DNA of 60,000 nucleotides from Takakia lepidozioides (GCA_030704615.1 CM060731.1:86720756-86780755), one strand, 5' to 3'. Numbered from the stretch's first letter, positions 22,807 to 36,032 are shown. The notes: generated from the letters alone by a model not told the origin. Made by a program: numbers and translations.

Positions 22807-23245
22807 GTGGTGGACACATGTATAGCAAATGTGGGAGCACTGAGGATGCGTGTTCAACACTATGGCTGAACGAGATTGTGCGGTTGCAGTGCGTGTGCAA
22901 GTCTAGCAGCTTTAGATGCATCACCACAGTTGGAATTGTAACAGATGCGATCCAAATGTGGGGAGCATCAAGGGTATGCCAAATGCCTCGTATGCCAAAT
23001 GTGGGAGCATCAAGGGCAAACCTGGCAGCTCTGGAAAAAGGGAAGAGGTCCATGGTTTCATTGTCAAAGCTGGAATTCTACCTGATGTGATTCTGAACAA
23101 TGCCCTCGTGGACATGTATGCCAAATGTGGGAGCATCAAGGATGCGAAGGCAGTTTTCCAACACTATGGCTCTTGGAGTGATTTTGACATGTACCAGCGA
23201 AGGGGAGAAAGTGGGGCCCTCAGTAGACGAGTTGAAAAGCACTAG
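22021..23245 (+). pseudogene. PPR protein gene relics
   Basis: Near 22,023 the plus strand reads AEQDVVSWSAMLAGCAQQ, a PPR-associated block. After duplication copy 2 it resumes at 22,815 with MYSKCGSTEDACSTLW and then EVHGFIVKAGILPD, ILNNALVDMYAKCGSIKDAK and AVFQHYG. Repeat units are partial and out of frame with each other. An intact gene of this class would edit or stabilise organellar RNA; this one cannot. Confidence 0.7.
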
Positions 23246-24256
23246 TTAAAAAGCACTGGCGCTTGATAGGGTGGGGCAAAATTCAGGCTGGGGTGATCAT
23301 TGATATCCCGGACGCAATGTAAAAAAGACGGTTGTGAGTGAAGGACACCCGTAGCAAAAAAACCCTGCTGTCTCAAAAAAGGAGGCAGTCACAAAGAGCA
23401 AGGCACTTTGTCCAAGCTTCTCGAATCTAGCAACAATGTGGACAGGGATTGAGTCATTGGGAACAATTTATGTAAGGTGGCGAAGAAAACCTTGTCTGAG
23501 GATCACTGGATATTTCTCTAGTACGGTTGGACTAGTAGAGATTGAAATCCGTGCTCAGCTCAGCTTCAGACTGTCTCATTGTGAAGGGTCACGGTTGACT
23601 GGACAGAAATGGGATTGACATTGCCGGGCTCCCAAATCTCTGAGACGACATGTGGTAGTTTTATCTATAGCTTCTCAAAGCAATTGTTTTACATTGTTCA
23701 TTATAGTGTGACATTCTCATAACGATATTGTCGTCAGCTACATGAGCAGTGCATCTTTTTGGATTGTTGGTCCCCATAACCCTAATAACCTTTTTGAACT
23801 TTTTAAATTCTCTAAACAAAAGTCTATGTGTTATGTCGTCCAGGGCATGTTGAATAGAGGTGGAAGTCATTTTATCCATCCATCTTCCACCTGGATGGTC
23901 AATGGGCCAAGTCATATCCACCTTGATGGTCAATGTGCCACGCCATATAGTTGCCCCAAATTCCTGTAGGACATCTGACACTCACCTCACACTCCATGAC
24001 TCATTTGACACTCATGTCAAATGCCCCATATGAATTATCTTGGTCAACATCTGTTGACCGTATGGGTGTCATTCGAGTGTGAAATTTGTAACACCATGTG
24101 GCTTTTCCTACAATGATCCAAATCACACCTTGCCTCGTCTCACATGGGTGTAAGAAGAGTCGTTCAAAGTGCCAGGTGTGAACTATGGGTGGTGTTGGAA
24201 AAACCGGTTTCTGTAGTAGTGGTCTTTCACTCATTCACGTGCTATTCCTTGGCCAT
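23246..24256. other. unassigned DNA
   Basis: No domain or element end was recognised. Repeated TGGATGGTCAATG and TTGACACTCATGTCAAATG words near 23,880-24,060 suggest an unclassified repeat. Confidence 0.35.
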
Positions 24257-24619
24257 CACTACAACAGAACGTGGTTTTTATGACTGCCAACCCGGTAGTC
24301 ATGGTTTTCCTGACTTTGACCATGACTACACCATGTTTTTAAATGAAATTGACCTCCCGAAGTAGTTCATATGACTACAGCAGTCGTCGTTCATACGACT
24401 GTAGTCATATGAACGACTGTCAAACTAGTCGTCTATATGACTACATGGCTCCGGAATGGGCGGAAGGTTGGTCAACGATAAACCAGATTTAGTTCACCAC
24501 TCATAGTCATTTCCATGACTACAGTGTCCATGGATGAGGTTACATAGTCATGAGGACTACTGGAGATTTTGTCATTTAATGTGTATAATATATTGTTATA
24601 TACAATTAAAGTGGCAGAT

Positions 24620-24764
24620 GACGGACAGTGCCACGTCATAATTTGCCGCCACATCATCATGCTGACATGACACTCACACCACGTCAGCGTGGGTGCAGGC
24701 TCACGCCACGTCAGCTGGCGTGAGCGTACGCTCGCGCGCTCACGCCATTGCGTCGTTGCTGTGA
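24620..24764 (-). repeat. MULE B terminal repeat carried inside CACTA
   Basis: Repeated CACGTCAGC/GGCTCACGCCACGTCAGC words end in GCTCACGCCATTGCGTC, matching the D terminus at 15.4 kb. It abuts GTTGCTGTGAGTA, a sequence from a gypsy integrase gene that also borders the terminal repeat at 54,966. The two flanks therefore look like the target duplication of a single MULE insertion. Confidence 0.6.
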
Positions 24765-24784
24765 GTATATATTTGTTCCTTGTA

Positions 24785-25125
24785 GTCGTTGCTGGTGGAT
24801 TGATTGGTCCTACAAAATCTAATCCCCATTTCTGGAATGGTTCAGTAGGCATTGTAGGATGAAGAGACATCTTCCCTTAACGCTGTCCCAATCTTTGGCA
24901 CTCGTCACAGCTTTTCGCAAAAATTGTGTACATCCTTAAATAGTGTAGGCCACCAGTATCATGCCAGTAAAATCTTCTTGTACTAGTAGTCTCTTCTCCA
25001 TAGTATCCTCCAGCCGCTCCTCTATGAGTCTCCTCCAAGACTTTATTGACCTCATGACGATACAAACACCTCTTCAGAACTCCATCTGGTCCTAACTTGT
25101 AAAGTTTTCCTCCTATCATAGTGTA
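24785..25125 (-). pseudogene. Ty3/gypsy integrase zinc-binding domain fragment
   Basis: The minus strand reads KLYKLGPDGVLKRCLYRHEV, VLEETHRGAAGGYYG, FYWHD and CDECQRLGQR, an H2C2 zinc finger. EPFQKWGLDFVGPINPP and RNKYILTAT, the start of the catalytic core, follow. The frame breaks once. The core resumes at [12 protein letters not shown] in the fragment at 54,541-54,965, so both probably come from one integrase gene. Confidence 0.8.
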
Positions 25126-25185
25126 TGGTAAAGCCTTAATGGCTATCCTCCTTATCTGCTCCTTTCTATAACCACCATATGGTCA

Positions 25186-25265
25186 CATGAATGAGTAATG
25201 GGTATATTGGTTAGCAAGTAGTGAATTATAAGTCTTATAGCAAAGAGGTTGCGGGTTAAAACTCC
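25186..25265 (+). other. possible tRNA-derived SINE fragment
   Basis: TTGGTTAGCAAGTAGTG resembles an A box and GGGTTAAAACTCC a B box about 35 bases later. No cloverleaf or poly-A tail could be confirmed, so this is only a hint. Confidence 0.3.
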
Positions 25266-25865
25266 TCCAAGTATAATCAAATGGATATGATGGCCCTAGG
25301 GTTAGTACGTGAGCTACGGATAGCACGTGGCACCCTAGATGGGCTGCCATGTGGTTTTTTCTATTATTATAAATATGCATCATGCCACGTGGTGCAACGC
25401 GGTGCGACGCGACATCTAACATTTTTTTATTTTTTTATTTTATTAATATATATATATTTATATAATTTAAAGCAGTGGCGCGATAGAGTTATGAGCAAAA
25501 GATAAATATATGACTGCAGTATGGTATATATGACTGCGACCGTCTATAGTAAAAAAAAGTGACACGGTCTGAATGACTGTGAGCCCTATAGTCATGTCGC
25601 CGTTTTTATGACTATGTGTAGTCATATATGCAGTCATAAAAACCGCATTCTGTTGTAGTGCATCCACATAAATGCTTTAATATTCTTGGCTTCTATGTGT
25701 TGCTTCCCCAAGGATTAACACATCTCAACTTCATGCAAAAAAAAATCTTCAACCTGTTTTCAAGCTTGAAATTGCGAAGCTCAAACCAAAAGCATACTCC
25801 ACATATGCATAGTTTCACACACAAAGGAATCTACTTGCTCCTTTCACAAATCCCAACTAGGAAGC

Positions 25866-27634
25866 ATGATCCACACATGCACCACTTGCTTGGTTAACCA
25901 CTTACTTCATCAAGAGCAATCCAAGAGTGGAGCAGTAACAACAACCCCAGTGGTGGAGGAAGGAAGTAGTTACCCACCACATTTCTATGAAGAAATAGAA
26001 ATCCTAGAGGAACCGGTCGCAATTAGTTTACAGAATGAAATAGTGGCTGGGTGGACCATCACAGCTGAGGAGCAAGTGAGAGAAGTTAATGTGGGAACTG
26101 AGGAGGAACCAAGAATGCTTAAAGTAGGAGCTGACTTAGAACCTGAATTCTTTGAGGAAGCTAAGAGCTTATTTATTAATTACAAAGATGTATTTGCTTG
26201 GAGTTATGAAGATTTGAAGGGGATACCCCCTGAGATTTGCCAACATAAAATTTTGGAAACAGGTTCAGTACCAATTAAGCAAGCAAGATACAGGATGAAT
26301 CCCAACTATGCACAGAAGGTTGGGGAAGAGATTAAGAAGCTGACAGAAGCTAAATTCATATACCCAATAGAGTATACAACATGGCTATCACCCATTGTGA
26401 TAGTTCTTAAGAAAAATGGCAAACTGAGAGTTTGTGTCAATTACAAGAAATTGAATGACTGCACAAAGAATGATCCATTTCTTTTGCCATTCACAAAAGT
26501 TGTACTAGATACTATAGCAGGCCATGAAATATACTCATTCATGGATGGCTTCAGTGGATATAATCAAGTACAAGTAGCTGAAGAGGATCAGGGAAAGACT
26601 GCTTTCATTACTGATTGGGAAGCTTATGCTTACAAGGTCATGCCTTTTGGACTTTGTAATGCACTAGCTACATTCCAAAGAGTAATTAGTGAGTCATTCC
26701 ATGAGTATTTGGATGACTTCATGCAGGTGTTCTTAGATGGCTTCAGTGTTTATAGCTCTAAGAATGAGTACCTGCAGAAGGTGGAGCCATGCTTAGCCAG
26801 ATGCAGAATGAGAGGCCTTGGGTTAAATCCGAAAAAATGTACTTTCTGTGTGAACTCAGGAGTTCTTTTGGGACACATTGTGTATCGGAAAGGATTGCTT
26901 GTGGACCCTAAGAAGATAGAAGCTATTAAAGCATCTCCACCACCAGGTAATGTTAAAGCTCTAAGGAGATTCCTTGGACAAACCAATTTTATAGAAGGTT
27001 TGTCCGACGATATGCACAGAAAGATGCAGTGTATACATGGACAGCTGAATGCCAACAGGCCTTTGAGGATCTTACATTGTCAGTAACAACTACACCAGTG
27101 TTGATTAACCCCCATTGGCATGTGGTATTTCATGTACATTGTGATGCTTCAGGAGAAGCATTGGGAGCTGTGTTAGCTCAAAATGTTACAGGGAACATAG
27201 ATTCACCTGTTTATTATGCTAGTAGATTATTGAACAGTGCTGAAAGAAATTATAGCACCTTTGAAAGAGAAGCTTTGGAAATGATTTATTCAGTCAAGAA
27301 GTTCAGGCATTATCTGTTGGGAAGGAAATTTATGTTCTATGTGGATCATCAGACTTTGATTTATTTGGTGAACAAGCCTTTGATAAGTGGAAGAATAGCA
27401 AGATGGCTAATAATACTACATGAGTTTGAATTCAAAATTGTTTACAAACCTGGATGGTTGCATCTGGTGGCAGATCACTTATCACGCCTGGAAACAGGAG
27501 AACCCGCCACAGGAGTGGATGATCAACTACCTGATGTCAATTTATTTGCAGTAGAGGTAGGGGCTGATGATTGGTTGGATTGGCAGTGGCCAATCAGATA
27601 CTATTTGACTCATGGTCAGTGCCCACAGCATTAA
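25866..27634 (+). pseudogene. Ty3/gypsy reverse transcriptase and RNase H
   Basis: RT landmarks occur in order: IPPEICQHKI, PNYAQKVGEEIKKL, WLSPIVIVLKKNGKLRVCVN, YSFMDGFSGYNQV, MPFGLCNALATFQR, VFLDGFSVYSS, GHIVYRKGLLVDPKKIEAI. A frameshift near 26,995 separates these from RNase H (VFHVHCDASGEALGAVLAQN, TFEREALEMIYSVKKFRHYL, YVDHQTL, ADHLSR). The catalytic Y/F-x-DD box is FLDG, so one aspartate is lost. Integrase should follow, but MULE B begins at about 27,640. The element is inactive. Confidence 0.9.
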
Positions 27635-28077
27635 CATGCGCCGCCTATAACCGAGGATGGTCCTATGACCGTGGAATTAATGCAGGGAATCTTGCCTAAA
27701 TAGAATCAAGACTACCATGAGGCCTACAATTGTAGCATCCAACATTGTGCAATTACAAATGCTTGTTTCACTTTTACAATTACGAGGACGAGAAAATATC
27801 CTCACAAAGTGTGCGCCATAGAGGCTGCCACGGGAAGACCTTACTCCCTCCTCAAATAACAATGAGAGTTAGGATCATCTTCAAAAGATGATTGTAGTGC
27901 ATAGCGACAGCAAGACGTGTAGACTTCGAACGGTGCAATGACAAATGTGCTTTTAAAAGTTGCCACTCAGAGCTCACTCCGTATAGTTGGAGGCCATATC
28001 ATTGCACCGCCGACGAATTGATGTGAATTACACATTTCAAATCATGGTCGTCCACATACCACATTGCATAGTTGATG

Positions 28078-31000
28078 CTACCCATGTGTTGTATCCCGCT
28101 GCAATAGAGTATCGACCTCGTTGAAACTCATAATGGCCTGGTGAATGAAGTTGTCACGTTTGGGATCGCAAACCATCCTCTTCAAAAATATGAAATACAA
28201 ATGTTTGCAGGGTATGAATTTACCTCTCTTGCCCAAACTGGTTGATAGCATATTCACAAAATCAGGACATGTGCAATTGGGGAAATTGGAAACCGTGATG
28301 TCGTAGGTCCTGTCATGAACAGCAGATGTGGAAGTGATGATTGTGAATACCCGACCATATCCTGGATCGGGTACTTCCGTGGTGCTTCCAACACGAGCTT
28401 GGAGCATTCTTGCGGACTCCACTTTGCCGAAGTGTTCAGCGGTTGGAGGGAAACGCCGAACGAGCTTTCCATCTCGTTTGGTTGGCCACAGCTCAAGATT
28501 TGCCGGGGGGACCCGGGAGGACGCAGAAGTAGTAGCACATGCATGGAGTTGGGGTTGTCTCGCAAGGGAAAAGCCTGCCTCCTCCAGCATTTCAATCTCC
28601 TGAAATCTGAGATGTGTTCCCACCTTCATGGGCCAAACGGTTGGAGGAGATGGCTTCATCACTACGGAAGGACGCACAGTTCCATGCACACATCTGGCAC
28701 AATCATCTGCGCAAAACCAGAACTTATGGTTCTTGGCTTCTAGTTGACCGTATGGACGCATCAAACCCGTGACAGTCGGAGCAGAAGTTCGGGCACCACC
28801 TCTGGATATAGATGAAGTGCACTTCTCGAAATTAGTTACCCTGATCGCTGTACATTTCACACGAGACCCTACACTTGTGCGTTCTATGTGCCAAACGTGG
28901 TCGGGGCATGCGGACTCAAGCACATCAAGGGGGTTGTTTCTCTCCTGCACCATTTCAGTGGCACTGTTTGATGCTGGAGCTTGCCGTCGTGTTGGAGGTT
29001 CCTCCACAATGGAGGTTCCGGACATGGAGCTGTCATGCAGGGGAACACGAGGCTTCGAGAAGTTATCACGATCTGCCCTGTGCGAATCGGAATCCGAACC
29101 AGGTGGAGTGTTCAATTTCCTCTTACAGGAGCCGAATCTCTCCTCCCCTTCAAGATGTGGAACTCTAGAAACAAGTGGCGTTCCCTGGGCATACATGCTC
29201 ACCGCCCGTGCTATCTTGATTGGATCCCCAGATCTGTTTGCAGCACACAACATCAACTCTCATTTATCCGGACCCTTGCCACCAACCCCACCTCGCAAGA
29301 AATCACGGTGTCGGGTTTGTTGTTGCAAGGCACGTATCAAATCATCTGTTGTTGCCACATACAAATCCCGACCTTGTTTCCCAGACTGCTGCAACCATGC
29401 ATTGTGCATAGTTTCTGCCAAATTGCAAGATGGCATGTCCGCCATTTCCTCAATGGACATGTTCTGCGAAGTGGAGAACCACACTTCAAAACAGTGAACA
29501 GAAAACAACATAAAGAAAGCGAGGAGACAATAAAATGGAAAGTAAATGTATGAATAAAGCAAGAAATATAAGCCTCGTACCACTGCCATGGCTGCTCCCC
29601 ACTGTCTATACCGGAAGTGCCAAAACGCCAGCCAATCTTCCAATGCTCTCATACTCTCAAGTGATGCAGCTCCAGAAGAGAACCACTAGGCACGAATTGT
29701 CTGGAACAAAGTGTTCGCCTCCTTCATTGTTCTAGCATCTTTGTACTCTTTGCACAATTTACGGTGTTGAGTTTGCATCTCTGGTTTGATGTCCGACTTT
29801 GTATGTTTTTCCAGAGATTGTGTCCAATGGAATAGACATATACGCTCTCTTCCTCGCATTGGCACTTTTGGGTCGCCCGATCCGAAGACAATACGAACAA
29901 CATTGAAATTTGCTTGAGCACTATCCGCCATGAAACCTGCGAAATTTGGAGATGGCAGCCCATGACACGTATCAGGGAATTCCACATGAGCTTCTGGGAT
30001 TCCGTATCCTCGGATTGCATGTCACAAACTGCAATTGTCATAACTCGTTGGTACACTGGATCATAGACATGACAAGCCATTGTCGTCCAATCCTTCACTC
30101 GTTTCACATGATCAAACATAAGAAAACATTTTGCAAGTCCCCAGTCTTCTGCATCCGCTTCACGAGGCTAACCCCACTGCCCTCCCCAACAGTCTACATT
30201 TTGAAAAGAAAAACTTTGATGGCATCTTGACCTGGGAATACATTGTCCTGGATGTAATCGTATTTGCTCACTCGTTTCAACTCCAAAATGTTGTCTATGT
30301 AGCCTCTGATACCAGAGCCCATTCTTAATGCATTGATCTGATGCCGAATGTTAGGTGAACTTAAAGTGGAGAAATGATCCATGACCAAGTCCAATGCTGC
30401 ACCGTCAAGTTTAGTCCCCACAGAATCCCCTTCACTCAAAATATGGCTTTCCAAGAAGGATTTGCTTGCGCCAAGAGCAATTGCAGATGTTGTTGCGGAT
30501 GGGTTTCTCCCGAACTCCTGTTTAATCAACCTCGATACTGTCTAAACACTCTCCCTGTAATCCCCCTTCAAGACAGGATGGTTATGGAATCCAAAATGCA
30601 CACAAGCTCTTGTCATTGTTTTCAAACGGTGGACAACATAGTACATTCTTGCTCCGCAGAGTGCCAAGCAGGATGGCACAAGTTTGCAGAATTTGCAGAC
30701 GAAAGTGTTTGCCGGTGGTGGGGCAGTCCCAGGCTGAAATGGATTTTCCGCCAGACCCTCCCATTCGCTTTGATTATGAACCCCAGACTGAAGAAAGTGT
30801 CTGCAATTCAGATTATCACACCTAAGGTGTCCATTGCAAACTGTTCTCCTGAAAACAAGCTTGTCATCATTCTGAATATTGGATGTTTTTGTTCTGCACG
30901 ACGGGTGCCCGTCGTGTTTCTTGTCCATTCCATGCATCATGATTATTACACCTCCAACTCGCGGAGGAGGAGGCAGCTCGAATAGGATATCGCCATCAAA

Positions 31001-31582
31001 AGTCTTTGGCAAGAACTTCACAGGCACCTGCTTCAAAGATTCCCAATCAATTCCTCGCAACTCACTTTTGAATCCAGCCATTCCTCCCATCGCCCGTAGT
31101 TTTGGAATGACACTACAAATCTCTTCTTCATCAGCTTCTCCAACCACAGTAGGAAGGACTGGATTTGGAATTACACTTATGTCATCATCGGACGAATCCG
31201 AAAGCTCAACGATTGGAGTGGAGGACGTCTGTTCTTTTTTCACCACCACCTCCCTCTTATTTTCAACAACCGAAGCAGCAGTCCCGGGCGTCACATATGA
31301 CCCAAGGGACTTTCGCCGAGGCTCTCCAAGTACTCTGTATCGACCAGGGCGCACTCTCCACTGGCTGACATGAGCCGTCTCATCACGGTTTTGGAAAGAG
31401 TATTTCAACAACTTCCCTTTCTAATCGTATACCTCTTTCTCCAAAAAGGTGGAGCCATTCTGAAGCTGAAAACGGGTAGACAAGACATGTTCCAGAACAA
31501 TTGCAAATCCATTGTCAAGGACTTCCTGGGAGAACGGCACTGGTTTGTCGTCAGAGAAGAACTCCGCTTCAGAGGAAGCCAT
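28078..31582 (-). pseudogene. MuDR-like SWIM transposase, element B
   Basis: From the ATG at 31,582 (MASSEAEFFSDDKPVPF) the modules are a cysteine-rich DNA-binding region (MDKKHDGHPSCRTKTS ... HLRCDNLNCRHF ... CKFCKLVPSC); a core with MFDHVKRVKDW, AVCDMQSEDTESQ, FAGFMADSAQANFNVVRIVF and RERICLFHWTQSL, as in MULE DDE domains; NLAETMHNAWLQQ; and a SWIM zinc motif CTCPDF ... CKHLYFIFLKRM. The frame is broken by TAG codons near 31,430 and 30,541 and by shifts near 30,190 and 29,900. It therefore cannot make active enzyme. Homology with element A's gene runs end to end except over the core, which A lacks. Confidence 0.85.
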
Positions 31583-32425
31583 CTTCCTTCCTCGCGTACG
31601 TTGATACCTTGCTATCGCAGACCTTCAGTGTAAATCGGTTTATTGATGTCTCCAGAACACAGTTGAAGAATGAGCAGAGAATATGGCGGAGGAAGCTCAG
31701 ACGACGACTGTGCATATTCTGTTATTCCTTCCAGATATGCAGCCGTCCATTTTAATTACTTTTCTTGTGGGCCCAGTGGTCAGAGTATCCCTAGGAGCAA
31801 TGTCGGCAACTGTTAAACCGTTAATCAGAACCTCATCAATAAACACAATAACAAGCCGACTTCCTGGAAGCATGCCACAGGATCGCAGATTAAGTAAATG
31901 TATCTTTATACTACTACCAATGATCATGCGCACCTGGAAAGTTCAAAATGTGAAACGAACTTGGGGTTGGCTAACAAGGATGACCGTGTATGATATCCCA
32001 AAATTTGTCATCAAACTCTCGTTCATTTACATATATTTGTCTAAGACTGTGCGCCAAGATTTCTGGGATTCGCTGTTATTTTTAAATATTGAAACCGTTC
32101 TAATAAAGAACACGTCGTTTATTTTGGGCGACACACGTCAGACATCGATAACTGAATACGAACAGCTGTACACTAATTGCTGGCATGTGCACTAATAAGG
32201 GAACGACTATGTGTAACGGTCACACGAGAGGGAATCCGATGCTTCTAGAGACAAGCAACAACGCACGCAATCCCGCAAGAAATCGGGAGTCACTTTGTTT
32301 TTCTACTTTTTGCGCTTAGAGGGAGAGTGGTAGTCAAGCTGGAGAGGGTTCCTTCTACAATACGAAAGAGAAGAAAGTCTCTTTATTTTACTTCCCTTAG
32401 AGAGAGACGCAGAGCAAGAGAGCAA
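31583..32425. promoter_or_regulatory. divergent intergenic region of element B
   Basis: About 0.8 kb separates the start of the transposase (minus) from the ParB-methyltransferase-like gene (plus). By position it must hold both promoters. No TATA box could be chosen with confidence. A basic reading frame without ATG (KRRKSLYFTSLRERRRARE) runs from 32,345 into the downstream gene. Confidence 0.45.
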
Positions 32426-32789
32426 ATGACGAGGCGTCGTTTGTTGGAGAACACAGGGCCAAGGCAGCAGGTGAACGCGGAGACTGATTCACAAGAGCAG
32501 ACCGAGACTGAGGCAGCGGCTGTGACACAGTCGGCGATAACAGTGCGCGTTGGAAACCAGCCTGTGGATGCAGAGATGACTTGCAAGGAAACTGAAGGAG
32601 GTGGAAGTACGAGGAACGCTGAACCGGGAGAAGGTCCAGAAATCCTAGAGCAGACATAAATTCCAGCAGATGTGAGAGGGAAGAGGAAAGCTGCAAAAGG
32701 GGATCCAATTTCAAAACCTAAGAAGGCGCCAATAAGTTTTATCTAACTTACATTTCATTGTTGAAGATCTGCGTAGAGATTGAGTGGAA

Positions 32790-33575
32790 TGTCCCAGAAA
32801 GAGATTGTCGCTACCGACCATCACCATGAAACAACGGTGATTTGCTTTCTACTCCTCTGTTAAGGGTTTACAGCACAATGAGTGGGTGACTGACGGTACC
32901 GTCATTCACTGTTGTTCAGATCATACAGTCTGTCTGATTGCCTTTCAAGCAGTCCTTCCTCTTCCCTTCTTTAGCAGGAACATGTGATTGAAGTCTACTG
33001 AATTGCGAGCGTCGTTAACGCCATTCGATTCTCCTCATGAGATTTATGTACCTATGTGTTTGAAGAGAAAATGAGTCGTCGGCATATTCAGTCATAATGT
33101 ATTGCAATGCATTTTCTTTGTTTGAGGTTGAACAGATAGAGAAGTGGAAAGGCGGTACCGCCAATCAAAGATTTGAAGACCATACTATAGATTCAGGTAG
33201 AGCATCGATTGGAAAGTACTCTTGACATAGACAAGAAACAGTGAATGCTTGCGACGTTCATCACAATGGAGTCAATCTGAATAATCTGCACTTACTGTCC
33301 GCCCTAAACTATATTGAATGTCGTTGCCGCCAATCACTTACACATATATGTCATTGCACAACACCGATCCGGCAGGTCCTTGTCTTTTGTGATTGTCATT
33401 AACGCCGTTCGCTCTTGCTCAAAACCTTTCTGTTCCTGTGTCCCTAGAATCATAGTGTTTTGTTTTGAATTCGGCAGGATCAGCTTTGCTTGTGTAGATG
33501 GTTCTGAATTTGTTTCACACCATTCATTGTGAGTTTCGTCAAGACAGAGTGATGGTCGTTACCGCCGTTCACTAT
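32790..33575. repeat. degenerate B-type palindromes in first intron
   Basis: Near 32,803, 32,890, 33,008, 33,154, 33,316, 33,392 and 33,551 there are variants of GAATGNCG..CGNCATTC, for instance TGACGGTACCGTCA and GGCGGTACCGCC. They lie in the intron between the N-terminal and ParB exons. Conservation is weaker than in the 50 kb array. Confidence 0.7.
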
Positions 33576-35441
33576 TTGCACATTACTCAGTCAGATTTGA
33601 ATGGCATCGTGCAGAAAACTTTGAGGTCCAAGCCTACAGGATCAGAGGGGAAAGGATCTGGAGATGGGGACGAGTCTGGAAAAAGCTCAGAGAATAACGA
33701 TGAAGCAGATGAATCTGAAGTGCACTACCTTGACAAGGTGAAAGAACTCATGTCATTCCAGAAGGTAAACTCTCAGGAGGTTATAAGGGACATGCTCGTA
33801 TCTGGAGGGCGTCTGGACATCCCTCTGTGCCGGATGATATCTATGCATGTTGTGCGTCCACCTCTTTCCCATGACATAACAAAATTGGAGAGTGATTTCG
33901 TGCATGGATACAGACTTGGTGCACAAGTTTTTTATGTGTCACTGACGGATATAAATGGGAAAAGCACATTAGTGTCTCCAGAGATCAGTGATACCTGGGA
34001 TGAGTGCTGGAAAGATGCTAATGAGGAGTTCGAGCTGGGCCTCATGATGGGAAAGAACACCCAGCAATTCTGCAACCACATGTTCTACGTCTGGGACGGC
34101 AACCACCGATTGCTGGCATGGATGGGATACATCCAGAAACACCATGCGAAAGACAAAGACAAGCATGTTGCTGTGGAGGCAATGGTTTTGGATCCAGGAA
34201 ACGACATCGCTAGGCTTCTTACAGCTATGCACGACGTGAACAAGTAAGTCATCCTAGAGACTTCATTCCCTCTGTAGTGTCTTGTTAATCCCAAAAAAAC
34301 AGTGTTAAGGAATGCAATGTTTCCAATGTTTTTGCAGATCGACAGAGAAATCGCATGTGACAATAAGCTTGATCCACACACTATTCCGAATTCAGAGGAT
34401 TGGTCTAATGAAGCTGGATGATTTTCGGGCAGTACTCCCCCCCAATATAATCAAGAAGTGTGAAACAGGAAGAGCTGCAGGCACTTGGTATTATTTGACT
34501 CGAGAGGCGTTTTTGGAGTACATGTATGCGGTAAGCCCGAGTTTGTACTCAGTTTACTTTTCGAATACATGTTTGTAGTCCCTTCGGTGCTAATCACTAT
34601 TTGAATCAATGCAGCAAGAACTGGCAGAGGCAGCTGAGAAGGGAAAATCCGAATATTACTGCACTACACCAGAGGAACTAAGGACATCAAAGGGTGTGGA
34701 AGCAGCAATAAAAAAGGAGTTTGAAATGCGAAGAACCAAATTGATGTCCGCCTTCGGAAAGCAGCTTAGAATAGTAGATCCTAGACTTGGTTCTGAGTTC
34801 CTTCAGCAGATCAAATCTCACTATGACAAGCATGTGCATCCGGAGATGCAGCAGGAGAAATTGCACCGGCTGGCCATATCCATGGTCGACCCACAAACAA
34901 AAATAAGGTGGCTGGAGATATGGCAGATCAGACAGTAAAGGACTTGAATCAGTTCTCAAAGAGCACCATACAGCCTGGCACAAAGGTGGAAGGAATCAGT
35001 GATTTGGTGTTTGATAACTGGCTCCACAAGGCTACATTTTGGAGTCAGGTGGTATTCAAATAAGCCGTTTTCTTTTCTTCAATTATGTGATGAGTATCTT
35101 ATTTGCAATACTGACAAATATACAATTTGCAGCTCGAAAAGCGCGTCGTCATTGTGCTGGATCAGACTTTGAAGGACTTGAACATTTCGATTGTTTCCCC
35201 TCCCCAAATGTCATTGGAGGCATACATAAGGAAGTGGAGAGGTCTCACCTGGTGATACTGTTTTTTCCGGGAGTTCTCCAAAGATGGTAACATTTTACGA
35301 TCCAACGACTTTGACAGTCAAGTTGGAGGAGAGTGGGCCATGATGCGAGTTGTGTACAGGTGTAATATCATACTGGAAACTCTACTACACTTTTTGGGAA
35401 ATAATTTGGCTTCATAAGGATTGTAATCATAGATCCAAATT

Positions 35442-35461
35442 GAATGTCGTTGACGACATTC
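35442..35461. repeat. B-type palindrome left of element A
   Basis: A perfect site with arms GAATGTCGT and ACGACATTC around TG, in the original intron of B. The following sequence (CACTTCT..GTCTG..GTCATTC) repeats at 50,175 and 50,492, so it is the first unit of the array that A interrupted. Confidence 0.9.
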
Positions 35462-35559
35462 ACTTCTTTGTCTGAGTCATTCTTAAGCGAGAATTTGAAT
35501 TCACTTGGATTATGAGCTTAGGGTGTAATTATAGTGTCCCTGATTAGAATTGATAATGT

Positions 35560-35569
35560 CCCTGAATGG
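35560..35569. repeat. left target-site duplication of element A
   Basis: CCCTGAATGG here equals 49,965-49,974. A 9-10 bp duplication is characteristic of Mutator-like elements. Confidence 0.85.
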
Positions 35570-35580
35570 GGGGGCTGCTA

Positions 35581-35650
35581 TTTCATGAGCCATGAGCCAT
35601 GAGCGGCATGAGCCATGAGCAGAGTCGTAAGTGTGGAAAAAAACATGAGC
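35581..35650 (+). repeat. left terminal repeat of element A
   Basis: Iterated CATGAGC words (CATGAGCCATGAGCCATGAG and onward) in the same order as the reverse complement of 49,880-49,950. The outermost bases, GGGGGCTG versus AGGTTTA, differ, so the inverted repeat is imperfect. Confidence 0.75.
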
Positions 35651-36032
35651 AGCACTATTTTCCGGAAATGAGTGTCCGCGGGAATAGGGTTTAGGGTGCC
35701 ACGGTCATAGGGGGAGAAGGACCTCCCGATGAAGGAGGTTCGGCAATGTTATTTAGAATTATATATTGAAAGGCAATGTTTCGCGAATGGTAGGGTGGTA
35801 CTGCTCTGTACAATGGGGGCCCATTTCAGCCTACCAGCCACTTGCAAAATCCACCCACACTCCCAATCCCAAACGAAATGAGCAATGACGCATTCTCGGA
35901 ACGATGGACACAGAATAGAATAAAAAGAGGGCACAACGAGGTTTTTATTGATCCACATGACTTGCATTTGAAGCACGTCTACTGTGCTGATTGTGCAATC
36001 AAATCTTTAGCCCTGTGCCTACTGAATACAAG

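Larger units (their letters stand above)
24257..25660. mobile_element. non-autonomous CACTA transposon
   Basis: The ends are inverted: CACTACAACAGAACGTGG at 24,257 and, on the opposite strand, CACTACAACAGAATGCGG ending at 25,660; a further TTTTTATGACTGC is shared. The flanking 3 bp CAT (24,254-24,256 and 25,661-25,663) is the target duplication expected for this superfamily. Subterminal ATGACTAC/GTAGTCAT words are repeated at both ends. The interior has no transposase but carries a MULE terminal repeat joined to a gypsy integrase fragment. Confidence 0.85.

Noticed and set aside
31697-31933. Small gene in the divergent region of element B
   Set aside because: A 78-codon frame with no recognisable motif and no counterpart in element A.
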